Assembly: GCA_012862575.1 (NCBI GenBank)
Contig: BLSF01000106.1
Coordinates: forward strand, 1-64,000
Length of the DNA: 64,000 bases
DNA from: Parietichytrium sp. I65-24A
Lineage: Eukaryota; Sar; Bigyra; Thraustochytrida; Thraustochytriidae
Direction of reading: 5' to 3'
The notes under the pieces were generated by a model. That model saw only the letters and a list, made by a program, of their open reading frames with translations, was not told the DNA's origin and ran no database searches. Position numbers and translations under genes: made by a program. Positions 38,552 to 50,415 of this stretch are shown piece after piece. The stretch's first letter is position 1, and each line of letters opens with the position of its first letter.

Positions 38552-40144
38552 CTTGCAGCAATCTTTCGACCGAAGCTGTGCCTTTCTCCAAGCTCTCAAC
38601 GCGCGTCCTTGATTGGGGTTTTGCAAGAATGAATGAATGAATTGGCCAGGCACGGCAAGACGCCTGCTAAGAAGGTCGTTTCACTTCCATTCACCTCTCG
38701 CGGTTAGAATGGGAGTGACGTGACTGACCTCTACTCCCGTTACGGCGAGTCCCAACTCCGGGACTTGGAAGTCGATCTAAGACTTCGTTTTTTCTGCTGT
38801 GTTGCTTTCCACTCTTCTGCTATCGTCGACAAAGAGTTGCAACCAACCTTTTCCCAACGCGGTGGATGTGCACGTGAATAGCACTAAGTTATCTTTTCCT
38901 TTTCACTCGCCCGCAGCAGTGTGTCCAGCACGATGGATGCCGTGAGTCTTCGCCAACGCGCGCAAAATTTACTTGCATTGCATTCACAGTTTTGAAAGTG
39001 AGCATTGAACAAACTAATTGGCTGTGGCACTGAGAAAGATTGAGAATTGGGAAAGATGGGCCAACCCCCTCCGCTTGGCGCAATCAACAGCCGACCCAGA
39101 CGCCAAGACACCGCGACTTTGACCAAGCGAAATGTACCAGTACTGACTGTGAGTACCGCCGTCACGCAAACAAACTCCTCGTGCGCGCTCGAATTCGTTT
39201 GTTGCATTTCATTCCGAGTTCAACGTTGCTCGGCGCTCAAGGCTTTCGCAAGCGCCGGCAGCTAATACGTTTTACACGCACTTTAACCTCGGCAAAGTTT
39301 GCGTAAATCTTGCGTTATAACGTACCGGGACTGGGAACTTTCGCACTAAAATAGAACGAGGTTTTGTCCAGTCCACTTCGTTTCTGTCTTTTGAGTTGAC
39401 ATCTTTTGACTGACGCATTTCAACTTGAAAGTTGTTGGATTGACAATGCTTGACAATGAGCTTGGAATTTGGAACAACAGCAAGCTAATCTTATTCGCTC
39501 GACAATTGTTAACGAAACTTTCTCTAAAGTCAAACTGTTGCGCATTGGCGAGGCGTCAGAACTCAGAAGAATGAATTCTGAATTCTGAATTCTGAATTCT
39601 GAAGAAAGAGAAAGAAAAAGAAGAAAACTAATTGCCTTTCCTTTTTTTGCGCGAAGGATTTGCGCACACCAAACTTGAGGAGTAGCACTTGGATACTGTC
39701 CAATAGCACCTCAATCCCATCTTCTGTTGTAGGGCATCGCGGAGCGCTGGACTGTTTTGCGAGGCGGAGTGTTGGAAGGCCGAATTCACTGATTGACTGA
39801 CTGCGAATGAATTTTGGTCAACATGGATAGGCTCGAGGACCGTCAAGTGGAGTGATGAAATGAAATGAAATGAGGAACAGCCGCCCTGCTTTGAGGCGTT
39901 TTATGCTGCTAGCTTCTAAGAGGCGCAAGATGGGGAGTACAAGGTGTCAAATGGCAAGTCCGAGTGAGTGGCCAAGAAAAGTACCAAACATGGACTGCCG
40001 GCCGGGACAGTACTAAGTACCGGTACAATGGAGTCCGCGGAAACCCCGAGTGGAGGTGTGTGCATTGAGGGGGACAGCGAAGTTTCCAAAACGAAAGGTT
40101 AAAAGTGTTGAAAGGGAAATGATGGAGAGAATACTTGTACTTGT
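38552..40144. other. Intergenic region upstream of the hydroxylase
   Basis: 1.6 kb without a supported gene. It holds a perfect copy of the 17-bp dyad GTACTGACTGTGAGTAC (39140-39156), about 590 bp before the hydroxylase ATG; a GAATTCT repeat run (39572-39602); a GAAATGAAAT repeat (39856-39871); and a CAGTACTAAGTACCGGTAC element (40008-40026). Confidence 0.55.
39572..39602. repeat. GAATTCT heptamer tandem repeat
   Basis: Four to five head-to-tail copies of GAATTCT. The same word appears singly in other intergenic regions (19336, 45085, 52805, 42022), so this array may be a local expansion of a dispersed motif. Confidence 0.85.
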
Positions 40145-42662
<2,518 letters not shown>

Positions 42663-43715
42663 TTAGCTGACCAGCTTGAGATATTGCGATCTGAATTGTT
42701 CCAGGAAGATGAATATAAGCACAGTCTGCGGCGCAAGGCGAAAGTAAGCCGGGCCGAATCCTTTCCAAAGACTCAAAAAGCCTTCGTTGCGAGCCGTTTT
42801 CATGAGGCAGTCCGCCATCCCCTTGTATTGGCCAGTACTATCGTACTGAATCCTTGTTTTCGCGACGTCAAACGGAGTCGATACCGCCGTTGCGACTAAT
42901 CCGCTAGTCATCGAAGACGCCAAGTGGCACCAAACATTGTCTTTGAAGTAGCCGGATCGCAGAAGCTCCTCTTTTGCCTGCGAATATGTCGTGAGCTGAG
43001 CCATGTTCAGGACTATGCACCGTGAGATAGTAGGACCAGCCCCGATCCAAAGTGAAGTGAAACCTTCCGTACGCACGATTCTGGACACTGCCTCAAAAGC
43101 GTTCTTGTAGTTTCGACGCTCGCTTACCGGAAGCTGTGAGTCCGCGGCCATGCGAACGAGCGCGAGATCGAACGGGTTTCCCACAAAAGCGCCGATTCCG
43201 CCAGCGCACATTGAAAAGCCGAGTTTCTGGTAGAGCGGTGGCGGGGTCCCGTCCGAGCTGGAGAATTGTTGCATCAGTGTGGTGTAGATCCCCAGCCGAG
43301 TCGTTCCATACGAGGCCTGGCGCATCATAGAAGCAGAGAGCCCGTTGAATAGCCCTTTCATGCCGTTCTCCTGAAAGATTTGCACTCCTTTTTGAACACT
43401 ATTCATCTGTTTCTCCCCCGCTCCGGCGATCTGCACGGCATATTTTACTACATCGATCGGGTGAGTGAAAAACGTCGCTGACATGGCGCTGGCGGTTCCC
43501 ATGGCAAAGCTTGCCAACATCGGAATCTTTGGCGCCTTGGATTGTACGACAGGCGGCGTATCAGGCACAGGCAAAGCTTCTGCAGCTTTTCCACCCTTCA
43601 TCTCCACGATCCCACCGCCAGGCTCCATCGTCATCTTCCTCTTCAACACCACCTTAAGATTCTGCCTCTCCTCCGCCTGCTCCATCGCCGCGTCCTGTGC
43701 GGTCTCTTTGCCCAT
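42663..43715 (-). CDS. Mitochondrial 2-oxoglutarate/malate carrier
   Basis: 350 residues in one exon from a clear ATG at 43715. Three ~100-residue mitochondrial-carrier repeats are visible through their Px[DE]xx[KR] signatures: HPIDVVKYAVQ, NPFDLALVRMAAD and TPFDVAKTRIQ. The second repeat (ALVRMAADSQLPVSERRNYKN) and the third (SGYFKDNVWCHLASSM ... SLWKGFGPAYFRL ... FIFLEQ) are very close to animal SLC25A11, including the R of the substrate site (VRMAAD). It should exchange oxoglutarate for malate across the inner membrane as part of the malate-aspartate shuttle. The first ~65 residues are a Lys/Glu- and Pro-rich extension not found in the animal protein; its role is unknown. The phosphate, dicarboxylate and uncoupling carriers are less similar alternatives. 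Confidence 0.92.
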   Translation of the reverse strand: MGKETAQDAAMEQAEERQNLKVVLKRKMTMEPGGGIVEMKGGKAAEALPVPDTPPVVQSKAPKIPMLASFAMGTASAMSATFFTHPIDVVKYAVQIAGAGEKQMNSVQKGVQIFQENGMKGLFNGLSASMMRQASYGTTRLGIYTTLMQQFSSSDGTPPPLYQKLGFSMCAGGIGAFVGNPFDLALVRMAADSQLPVSERRNYKNAFEAVSRIVRTEGFTSLWIGAGPTISRCIVLNMAQLTTYSQAKEELLRSGYFKDNVWCHLASSMTSGLVATAVSTPFDVAKTRIQYDSTGQYKGMADCLMKTARNEGFLSLWKGFGPAYFRLAPQTVLIFIFLEQFRSQYLKLVS

Positions 43716-45862
43716 TTTCTCAAGTTTACCAGTTCACCTTCGGACTCGCTGTCACTTTTTCTGAATTCTGCTTTCCCTGCGGCTCTGAGACTTGGTTATG
43801 CAAACGGCCAACCCAACAGTAAGTCGCAGGCAGCAGTCCCACTGTGAGGACACGTGTACGTACTTACTTACGTATGTATGTATGTACTTAGCACACAGAA
43901 AGTGTTGAGAGGTCCCCACACATACACACACACTATCAAACGCGCATCTGTCTCATTCATTCTTTCTTTCTTTCTTTCTTTCTCTGTCACTCTCAGTCTC
44001 ATCCATACATTTCAAAGCTACCAACCACCTCTTAGCCGTCTTAAGTCAACAGGTAAATGGCCGTACCATCACCCTAACCGAATCTAGACATAGTGGACTC
44101 TCGAAATTGTTCTATGCTGAGCTAGTAGAGCTTCACTTAATGTGTATGGTGGTACGCTCCTATGTGGAAGGCTATGTGTGAATAGTAAGCCTAATGTTTG
44201 TGTAACGCGAGAGAGTAGCTGTTGAGTTTGAAAGTTTTAGAGTTGGAAGGAGACGTTCAATGAACATTGGAAACAGATGATCATTGGCTTTCCATTCTCG
44301 ATCGTTGTGCTTGTAAACTATTTGTAATGTTCTGTATTGTTCTGTGGTATTTGTTTGTTTTTGTGCATGTTCATATGAAAACAGGAACAATGGATAAAGG
44401 CATTCGAACCAACGCTGAATCTCAACGCAGTCGCATTGCCAAGTCGAAAGAGAAGGCCGAGATGACCCGTGGTCCTGACTTCCAGTGCGTGAACAGTAAG
44501 CTCAAAGCTCGCGCAAAGATCATGGCAGACTTCCCCGCTTGACTCTGACGCACTGCTTCTAAACCCACGTGGCGAAGCCCATTCTCGGGCAAAAGTTTCG
44601 CAAATTTCTATTCAAAGTTACTCTCCGTGACCACCGACTGACCGGTAACTTATCTCTGACACGGCTCAAATGGGGTAACTGACTGACAGTGAGCACAGAA
44701 CACGACCAGAGCTATCGCGGCGAGTCTTGACAGCGACGTCGCTTTCCTTTGCGTTCGCCAACTCAGCGACCCCTAGAGTTCGCAGCAGTCTGGGAACAAG
44801 CTACGTCCAACTAAAAGCCGCAGGAGACAGCGCGGAAGCCACGCGCCGCTCGCCACTCGCCTCTGCTGTGCTTTCATAGAGTTCATAGAAGGGAACTTCC
44901 AAGCCTGAAAGAAGCTAAAGCTAACATGGAAAGATGGCGGACACCACGTGTCAGAGGCTCCGACTTGGTTGAACGCGCAGCTTTCGCTCCATTCGCTTTT
45001 CTAGTTTATATAAATAATGAATTGTAAAAGGCAAAACATATTCATCTTCTTTTATTGAATTTGTGAGCGTTCTGACAGTGAATACAGAATTCAGAATGAA
45101 TGAACTTTGCACTAAATTACTGCAAAATTTCTTTTGTTTTTTGGCAACCAAAAATTGCACAGACTCCCTACTACCCCGACTCATACATCTGTCGCCTAAG
45201 CCTCCCGGCGCCACACTCACTATTTATCACAAACATTAGGACCCTCTCCCTCCCTCTCCCTCGCGCCTCCTAGTACCGAATACTGACAATGGCTAGTAGT
45301 CCCAGCGTAGAGCTGTCCCCAGTAATTCACACATACAATAGGTCTCTCCTATCCTTCATCATCATTTTCACTAGCAGTCGCGGGAATGGAAGCGCACACC
45401 ACGAAAGAACAGTTCACGAACACCCGGGGTGTTACTGCGGATCATATACACTACTACGCGAGCAAGTGCACAAAGATGCTATCGTATACTGTAGAGTGTA
45501 GCTAGCGCGTCTTGCTGGGTGGTGGCGCCAGGTGGACTCCTAGTGCCGGCGTAGAAGAGGGCATACAGGGACACAGTAAAAAGTGTCCGCGGCGGGGACA
45601 GTAGTAGTCGCGGTACGAATCTGTTAGTACCACGGTAAAGTTCAAGACGAGGAGCGTCGAGTGGAGCCGCTGAACGCGCAAATCCGTTCCGCAAGAGTGG
45701 AGATCGGACAAGTTGAAGCTGGTGCAGGTGCTGGCGGAACGTTTTGAGCGCTTTCACACTTTCAAGTCTGAATTTTACTTCGAATTGCACGAATTTGCGA
45801 CCAAACTCTGTGTCGTTCAACTTAGGAAGTGTAGAAGTTTAGAAGAGCATTTGAACGCGGGA
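43716..45862. other. 2.1-kb divergent intergenic region
   Basis: Contains GTAC/GTAT-rich sequence (43856-43890), a TTTC microsatellite (43960-43983), an ACTGACTGACAGTGAGCAC element (44677-44695), a CAGAATTCAGAA element (45085-45096), a GTACCGAATACTGACAA element (45273-45289) and TACTGTAGAGTGTAG (45486-45500). One short frame, 44390-44542 (50 codons, basic, ending in ...ARAKIMADFPA), could be a small exon because a CAG acceptor-like site precedes it, but nothing identifies it. Confidence 0.5.
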
Positions 45863-47938
45863 ATGGCTACGCAGGTGGCGGAGCGGGCCGCCCACAAACG
45901 CGTGAGAAAGGAGAAGAAGGAGAGAAAGGACAAAGTGAGGAAGGATAAGAAGGTCAAGTCGAAGAATCCGGCGAAAGGTTCAGGGAAGTCGTCTTCGGGG
46001 AAGTTGAAGTCCAAGTCCAAGTCGAAGAGTAAGCCGAAGAAGCAAGCTGCAGGCTCGAGCTGGCAGGGCGCCGCTGCCGTAGGGACCGTGTCGTTTGTGC
46101 TGAGCAGATTGCTCACAACTATGGAAATCGTGCCACCGTTGGCCGGCGACGCGATTGCAGTCACAGGTCTCGGTCTGGCAATCGTCTTCCTGATCATCTC
46201 GACCAGACTGGCCGCCAAGAAGTCTGCCAAGCCCAAGAAGAAGAAGGCCAAGGGCAAGAAGGCCAAGGGGGAAGATGGAGCCGAGTCCGCAAAGAAGCGG
46301 GTCAATGGGGGCGGGGCTGCTGCTGCTGCTGCTACTACTACTGCCGTGTCAATGCGCCCTGGCATGCGTAAGAAAGCTGCGGTACTTGCAGCAATCGACA
46401 AGGCCAGCCAAAAGCCTGGTTCCAAGCTCCCTCGGAATCAGCCTGGCCAGCTCGGCAAAAAGCAAAAGCAGCAGGCTCTGCAAAAGGCTATGGAGGAGGC
46501 CAAGCTTGCACAGGCAAAGGTAAAGGAGCAGGCAAGCAGCAATGCTGGGAACAACGACAACAAAGCCGGCAAGGATGGTGCAAAGAAAAAACAGACCGGT
46601 GAAAAGTCCGACGAAGCAAAGCCTGCACGCCCGCCGAGGACCAAAGGCCATTCCAAGCAAGAGGAGGAACCGCATCCGCCCAAGAAGGATTCTGAATCTC
46701 CTGCAAATGAAGAGACTCAGGTCATGAGGACAAAGGAGAAGAAAAACAAAAAGAAACGCGTGGAGATTGTGGACGACCGCCAAGAGGAAACTCCCGTCAA
46801 ACCGTCCAGAAAGCACCACCCACAAGAGGAGCAGCAAAAGGATGGGGAACCAGACGAAGAGGTGCAAGCTTCTGCTCCAACTGCAGACGCGGATGAGGTA
46901 GCCAGTAAAAGGAGTTCGGTGTCGCGCAGGAGTATGAAGCGGGAAACCGAAAAAGCAAACGATGATGCGGTGTCGGTGCGCTCCAGCAAGAGTAGAAAGA
47001 GCGTGTCCTCACATCACCATCGCAAGAGCTTGCCTCGAGACGACTCTGCGAAGAGCACGATTGAGGAACTCGAGGCAGAGCTCGAAGCAGCACAAGAGGC
47101 CGCTCGCGCCAGCGAAAAAAGCGAGGACCTCGCCAAAGACAGAGTGGAGGAAGAAGAAGAGGAAGAAAAGGAAAAAGACGATTCATTGGAGACTCGGTCT
47201 CGGCGTTCCAGCCGAAAGGTGCCACCACCATTGCCACCACGCAAGCAGTCGATGGAAGAGCTAGACATTCCACTGCTGTCTGAACTGGAGCCAGAGCCAG
47301 AGAGCACAGAAGAAGACAAGAAGAAAAAGCGCAGGTCAAAAAAGCACAAGAATGATGAGGACGCCGACCTAAAATCTGATTCTGGCGAGAAGGTGGCGGA
47401 GGCGCTCTCCAGCAGGAAGAGTGCTGACAGAAGGCTTTCCAAGTCCTTGGAGATTGAGAAGGAGCTCGAAAACCCGGTGACGGATTCTGATGACGACTAC
47501 CTGGTTCCAGCTCTGCGCAGGACCAGGAGCCGTATGAATCTAAACAAGCAAAAGATGGACAGCATGCGATTGAATCGCGTGAAGAAGATCGGCAGCAAGA
47601 AGAACTCTGAGGCAAGCGGAGAGTCGTCTGGAGCCTCTGACCTCGGTGCCTCGGAGCCGGACAAGTTCAGCATGAGCGGCAAGTCCGAGTCAAAATCTAG
47701 CTCGAGCGGGGGCAGCAAACTCGGCGACGATATCGACAGGCTGTCCAAGCGCCTTAGCAGGCGAGGAAGCAAAGCGTTGAACACTGAGGAGCTCGATGAG
47801 CTCCAGAAGCGTTTGAGCAGACGATCGCAACGCGGCTCTGGATCCGACAAGGATGAGATGGACTCTATCGAGGAAGCAGAGAGACGACGCAGCAAGCGGG
47901 CGTCCAAGCGGGCAAGCAAACGTGTCGTGGAAGAATGA
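45863..47938 (+). CDS. Lysine-rich protein with CAAD/CURT1-like hydrophobic hairpin
   Basis: 691 residues from the first ATG in the frame (45863). The N-terminal ~70 residues are strongly basic (Lys/Ser). Residues ~75-120 form two hydrophobic stretches, VGTVSFVLSRLLTTME and GDAIAVTGLGLAIVFLIIST, separated by IVPPL. This pattern (helix, P-P-L, then a vTGlGlaivF helix) resembles the CAAD domain of CURT1 and cyanobacterial aminoacyl-tRNA synthetases, which binds and bends membranes. The remaining ~550 residues are low-complexity Lys/Glu/Ser-rich sequence, with repeated DELQKRLSRR / DRLSKRLSRRGSK motifs (47720-47840) and a basic C-terminus. An ER or other membrane-anchored protein with a large charged cytosolic tail is the simplest reading. 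Plastid function is possible only if the organism has a plastid, which nothing else here shows. Confidence 0.6.
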   Translation: MATQVAERAAHKRVRKEKKERKDKVRKDKKVKSKNPAKGSGKSSSGKLKSKSKSKSKPKKQAAGSSWQGAAAVGTVSFVLSRLLTTMEIVPPLAGDAIAVTGLGLAIVFLIISTRLAAKKSAKPKKKKAKGKKAKGEDGAESAKKRVNGGGAAAAAATTTAVSMRPGMRKKAAVLAAIDKASQKPGSKLPRNQPGQLGKKQKQQALQKAMEEAKLAQAKVKEQASSNAGNNDNKAGKDGAKKKQTGEKSDEAKPARPPRTKGHSKQEEEPHPPKKDSESPANEETQVMRTKEKKNKKKRVEIVDDRQEETPVKPSRKHHPQEEQQKDGEPDEEVQASAPTADADEVASKRSSVSRRSMKRETEKANDDAVSVRSSKSRKSVSSHHHRKSLPRDDSAKSTIEELEAELEAAQEAARASEKSEDLAKDRVEEEEEEEKEKDDSLETRSRRSSRKVPPPLPPRKQSMEELDIPLLSELEPEPESTEEDKKKKRRSKKHKNDEDADLKSDSGEKVAEALSSRKSADRRLSKSLEIEKELENPVTDSDDDYLVPALRRTRSRMNLNKQKMDSMRLNRVKKIGSKKNSEASGESSGASDLGASEPDKFSMSGKSESKSSSSGGSKLGDDIDRLSKRLSRRGSKALNTEELDELQKRLSRRSQRGSGSDKDEMDSIEEAERRRSKRASKRASKRVVEE

Positions 47939-48450
47939 TCTCTTCCGTGCAAACTATGAAAAGCTAAAGTATCTTAACCCACGCAAACGAAGATTGTGTT
48001 GTTAAAGGGGCGCCGTCAGGCAGTTGCTTCGCTCAGCCTCCAGATGCCCACGGGCCAAATGTTGAGGAAGAGTAGCTGTTGAAGCGTTCCATCGCGAGAC
48101 GGACGGCAGTAAGAACCCTTTTCGTATTTTGTCAAACGTGGACGTTTGTTCGCCAAAGAAGCTTGCGAGCAAGCAACTGTTGCATGCGCTATGAAGGGGG
48201 GGAAAAGCAAATTACGTGTAGAATGAAAAGTCCAATTTTTTTTGGTTCGTTATCTTTCAGATCAAATTTTCAACATCGTTCAGGGAAAGGGTGCATTTGG
48301 GAACAACTGAAGCGGCGCGCCGAGAAGCAGGCGCCAATATCATCACATTGGTCAGCAGTCGTATTCCTACACCAACAGCAGGTACAAAACACCGTGGACG
48401 GGATCACCGAAGGCAGTGTGACACACAGACAAAACGTAGCTATTCTTTCT
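47939..48450. other. Convergent intergenic region
   Basis: About 510 bp between the 3' ends of the lysine-rich protein gene and the kinase gene. A forward frame at 48079-48537 runs into the antisense of the kinase and has no recognisable content. No structure is seen. Confidence 0.5.
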
Positions 48451-50415
48451 CTAGTCAAGTCGCAGAAAGCGCGACTCCAAAACATCGCAAGCGGTGATGC
48501 GGCGGTTGGGGTCAATTTCAAGGCAGTGCAGAACTAGGCGAGTAAAGTTTTCCATGTCTTCTTCAGAAGGCCGAGGGCTCAATGCCAAGCAGGCGTTCTC
48601 CACTTGCTTTACTAGAGAGCGCGAGTTTTCCACAAATCTCACGCTCTTGGAGGAGTACGCGCGGCTATCCCGTGACGGTGGCCACCGAAGCTGGAGACGC
48701 GAGTCGAAGAACTCCTCGCTCATCTTGCGAATCTCGATCGGGAAGGAACCCACGATGTTTTGAATGAGGGCGAGGTGCTCCATTTCGTCGTGCGTCTCGA
48801 AGAGAAGGTGGCCCAACAAGAGCTCCATGAGCACACAACCCATCGACCAAACGTCAGAAGGGTACGACCAGCCGATGCGAAGTGTGACCTCCGGAGACCG
48901 GTACTGGCGGGTGTTAATAATGCAGGTTGGGAGCCTCGAGGAGCTGGATCTGCGGGATGAGGAGGTTTTCATCTTGGTGGCGCCTCCAAAGTCGATCAGT
49001 TTCACGCGGAATGACGGAACCTTTGAAGAGCTCGACTCCATGGAAAAGCGCTCTTGGAAAAGAATGTTTTCCAGCTTGAGGTCGGTGTGTACAATGCTGC
49101 AGACATCGTGCAAGAATTCTAGGGCTTCAAAGCAGTCCCTGGCGATCGTGCAGATGTCCCGAAGTGGGAGGCTCTTGTAGCGAGTTTTGCGCTGGTAGTC
49201 ATACAAGGACATACCCAGAGGCTCGAAGGCAAGGCAGTAGTGGTCTCGCCACGAGAAGTGATCGTAGAGATAGACGATGCGGGAGCTGCCCTCGTACGAG
49301 CGCGGCTTGTCGCCCACGAGGACTTGAATGCCTTCCAGGATCTCAGCCTCGATCTTGGCCTCATCTACGTATCTCGGAACACTGCGCACCACTTTGATGG
49401 CGAGCTCGCGCGAAGGCGCCGAGCTGTCCCTGCAGTGCAGCACGCGACCGAAGGTGCCCTCTCCGAGCGTTTTCAGGATCCTGTATCGCCCGTTGATGTT
49501 CTCCCCGCGCTGGCCGCGGTAGGCGCCTTCAGAATCGCCGCCCCTCTTCGATTTGGTGGTCTTGCTCGACTTTGAGCTTCCGCGGCTGGACACAGAGGAC
49601 TCGCTGTCTGAGCTCGAGGAGTGGCGTTCCACAGGTGCCTTTTTGCGGCTTCCGTTGGTGTTGTGGCGCCTCATCTTGCGGCCTTTGTTTCCACGCACGG
49701 AAACCACCGATGCCTCGGAGGACGACGACTCCGACGCAGAGGAGCCGGACTCGTCGGAAGAGTACGACGAGGAGCTCGGGTAATACTTTTGGCTGCGGCT
49801 GTTCTTGTACGCCTCACGTCGAGACTTTGGCGAATGTCGCGTTCGGCGGCTCGTCTCTTTGTGCTTTGAGTCCTTGGACTTCCTGGACCGCCAGCGAGCC
49901 GGCGGAGGAGACTCCGAGTCAGAGTTGAAGAGCAATCGCGTCCGCGTCTTGTCGCTTCTCCTGCGCTCCAGCTTGCGCGACCTCCTCGGCGAGCTGTCAT
50001 AGTTCCGATCGGCATCGCGATCGTTCCGATCATGCCTGTACTTGCGCGGCCTGTCAGTGTGCGCTTGCGAGATATTCTGCAGCCTCTTCTCGCGCAGCGC
50101 TCTGGCGGACTTGGACTTGGTCACCATGAAATCCGGCGACCTCTCCGATCGCGGAGATCTCTCTGACCGGTTCGTGTTGGACCTGAACAGTCTGGACACG
50201 TCCGAGTACCGCCGTTTGCCTGCGGACACGAGCTTGTGCAGGGCTTCCTGCCCGTCCGAGTACCTTCTGCGCTCGGAGTGCTTCCTCCGCGAGCTGTTCT
50301 CGTCGTTCCTGGACCTCTTCCGTCGCGAGTCCGTGGGAGTCCTCTTCTCCACCGACCTCTTCCGACCGCGATCTGCGTCCCTCCTGTACGATGACCGCTT
50401 GTGCGCGGACTCCAT
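48451..50415 (-). CDS. CLK/LAMMER-family dual-specificity kinase
   Basis: 654 residues in one exon. Residues 1-~300 are an Arg/Ser-rich domain with many RS and SR dipeptides, typical of kinases that work on splicing factors and sit in nuclear speckles. The kinase domain (~309-654) shows the glycine loop LGEGTFGRVL, AIKVV lysine, helix-C Glu, the catalytic loop HTDLKLENILF (the CLK-type HTDLK variant), LIDFGGAT and RQYRSPEVTLRIGWS, all diagnostic of the CLK family. The eponymous LAMMER motif (EHLAMMERILG) is altered here to EHLALIQNIVG. CLKs phosphorylate SR proteins and control alternative splicing, even in intron-poor genomes. PRPF4B and DYRK are related alternatives but have different activation segments. 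Confidence 0.92.
   Translation of the reverse strand: MESAHKRSSYRRDADRGRKRSVEKRTPTDSRRKRSRNDENSSRRKHSERRRYSDGQEALHKLVSAGKRRYSDVSRLFRSNTNRSERSPRSERSPDFMVTKSKSARALREKRLQNISQAHTDRPRKYRHDRNDRDADRNYDSSPRRSRKLERRRSDKTRTRLLFNSDSESPPPARWRSRKSKDSKHKETSRRTRHSPKSRREAYKNSRSQKYYPSSSSYSSDESGSSASESSSSEASVVSVRGNKGRKMRRHNTNGSRKKAPVERHSSSSDSESSVSSRGSSKSSKTTKSKRGGDSEGAYRGQRGENINGRYRILKTLGEGTFGRVLHCRDSSAPSRELAIKVVRSVPRYVDEAKIEAEILEGIQVLVGDKPRSYEGSSRIVYLYDHFSWRDHYCLAFEPLGMSLYDYQRKTRYKSLPLRDICTIARDCFEALEFLHDVCSIVHTDLKLENILFQERFSMESSSSKVPSFRVKLIDFGGATKMKTSSSRRSSSSRLPTCIINTRQYRSPEVTLRIGWSYPSDVWSMGCVLMELLLGHLLFETHDEMEHLALIQNIVGSFPIEIRKMSEEFFDSRLQLRWPPSRDSRAYSSKSVRFVENSRSLVKQVENACLALSPRPSEEDMENFTRLVLHCLEIDPNRRITACDVLESRFLRLD

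Noticed and set aside
44390-44542. 50-codon basic frame
   Set aside because: Plausible composition and a CAG before it, but no upstream exon and no recognisable family; left as a note in the intergenic entry.
46349-47615. Long antisense frames opposite the lysine-rich gene
   Set aside because: Low-complexity Leu/Ser-rich shadows of the Lys/Glu/Ser codons on the plus strand; no family resemblance.
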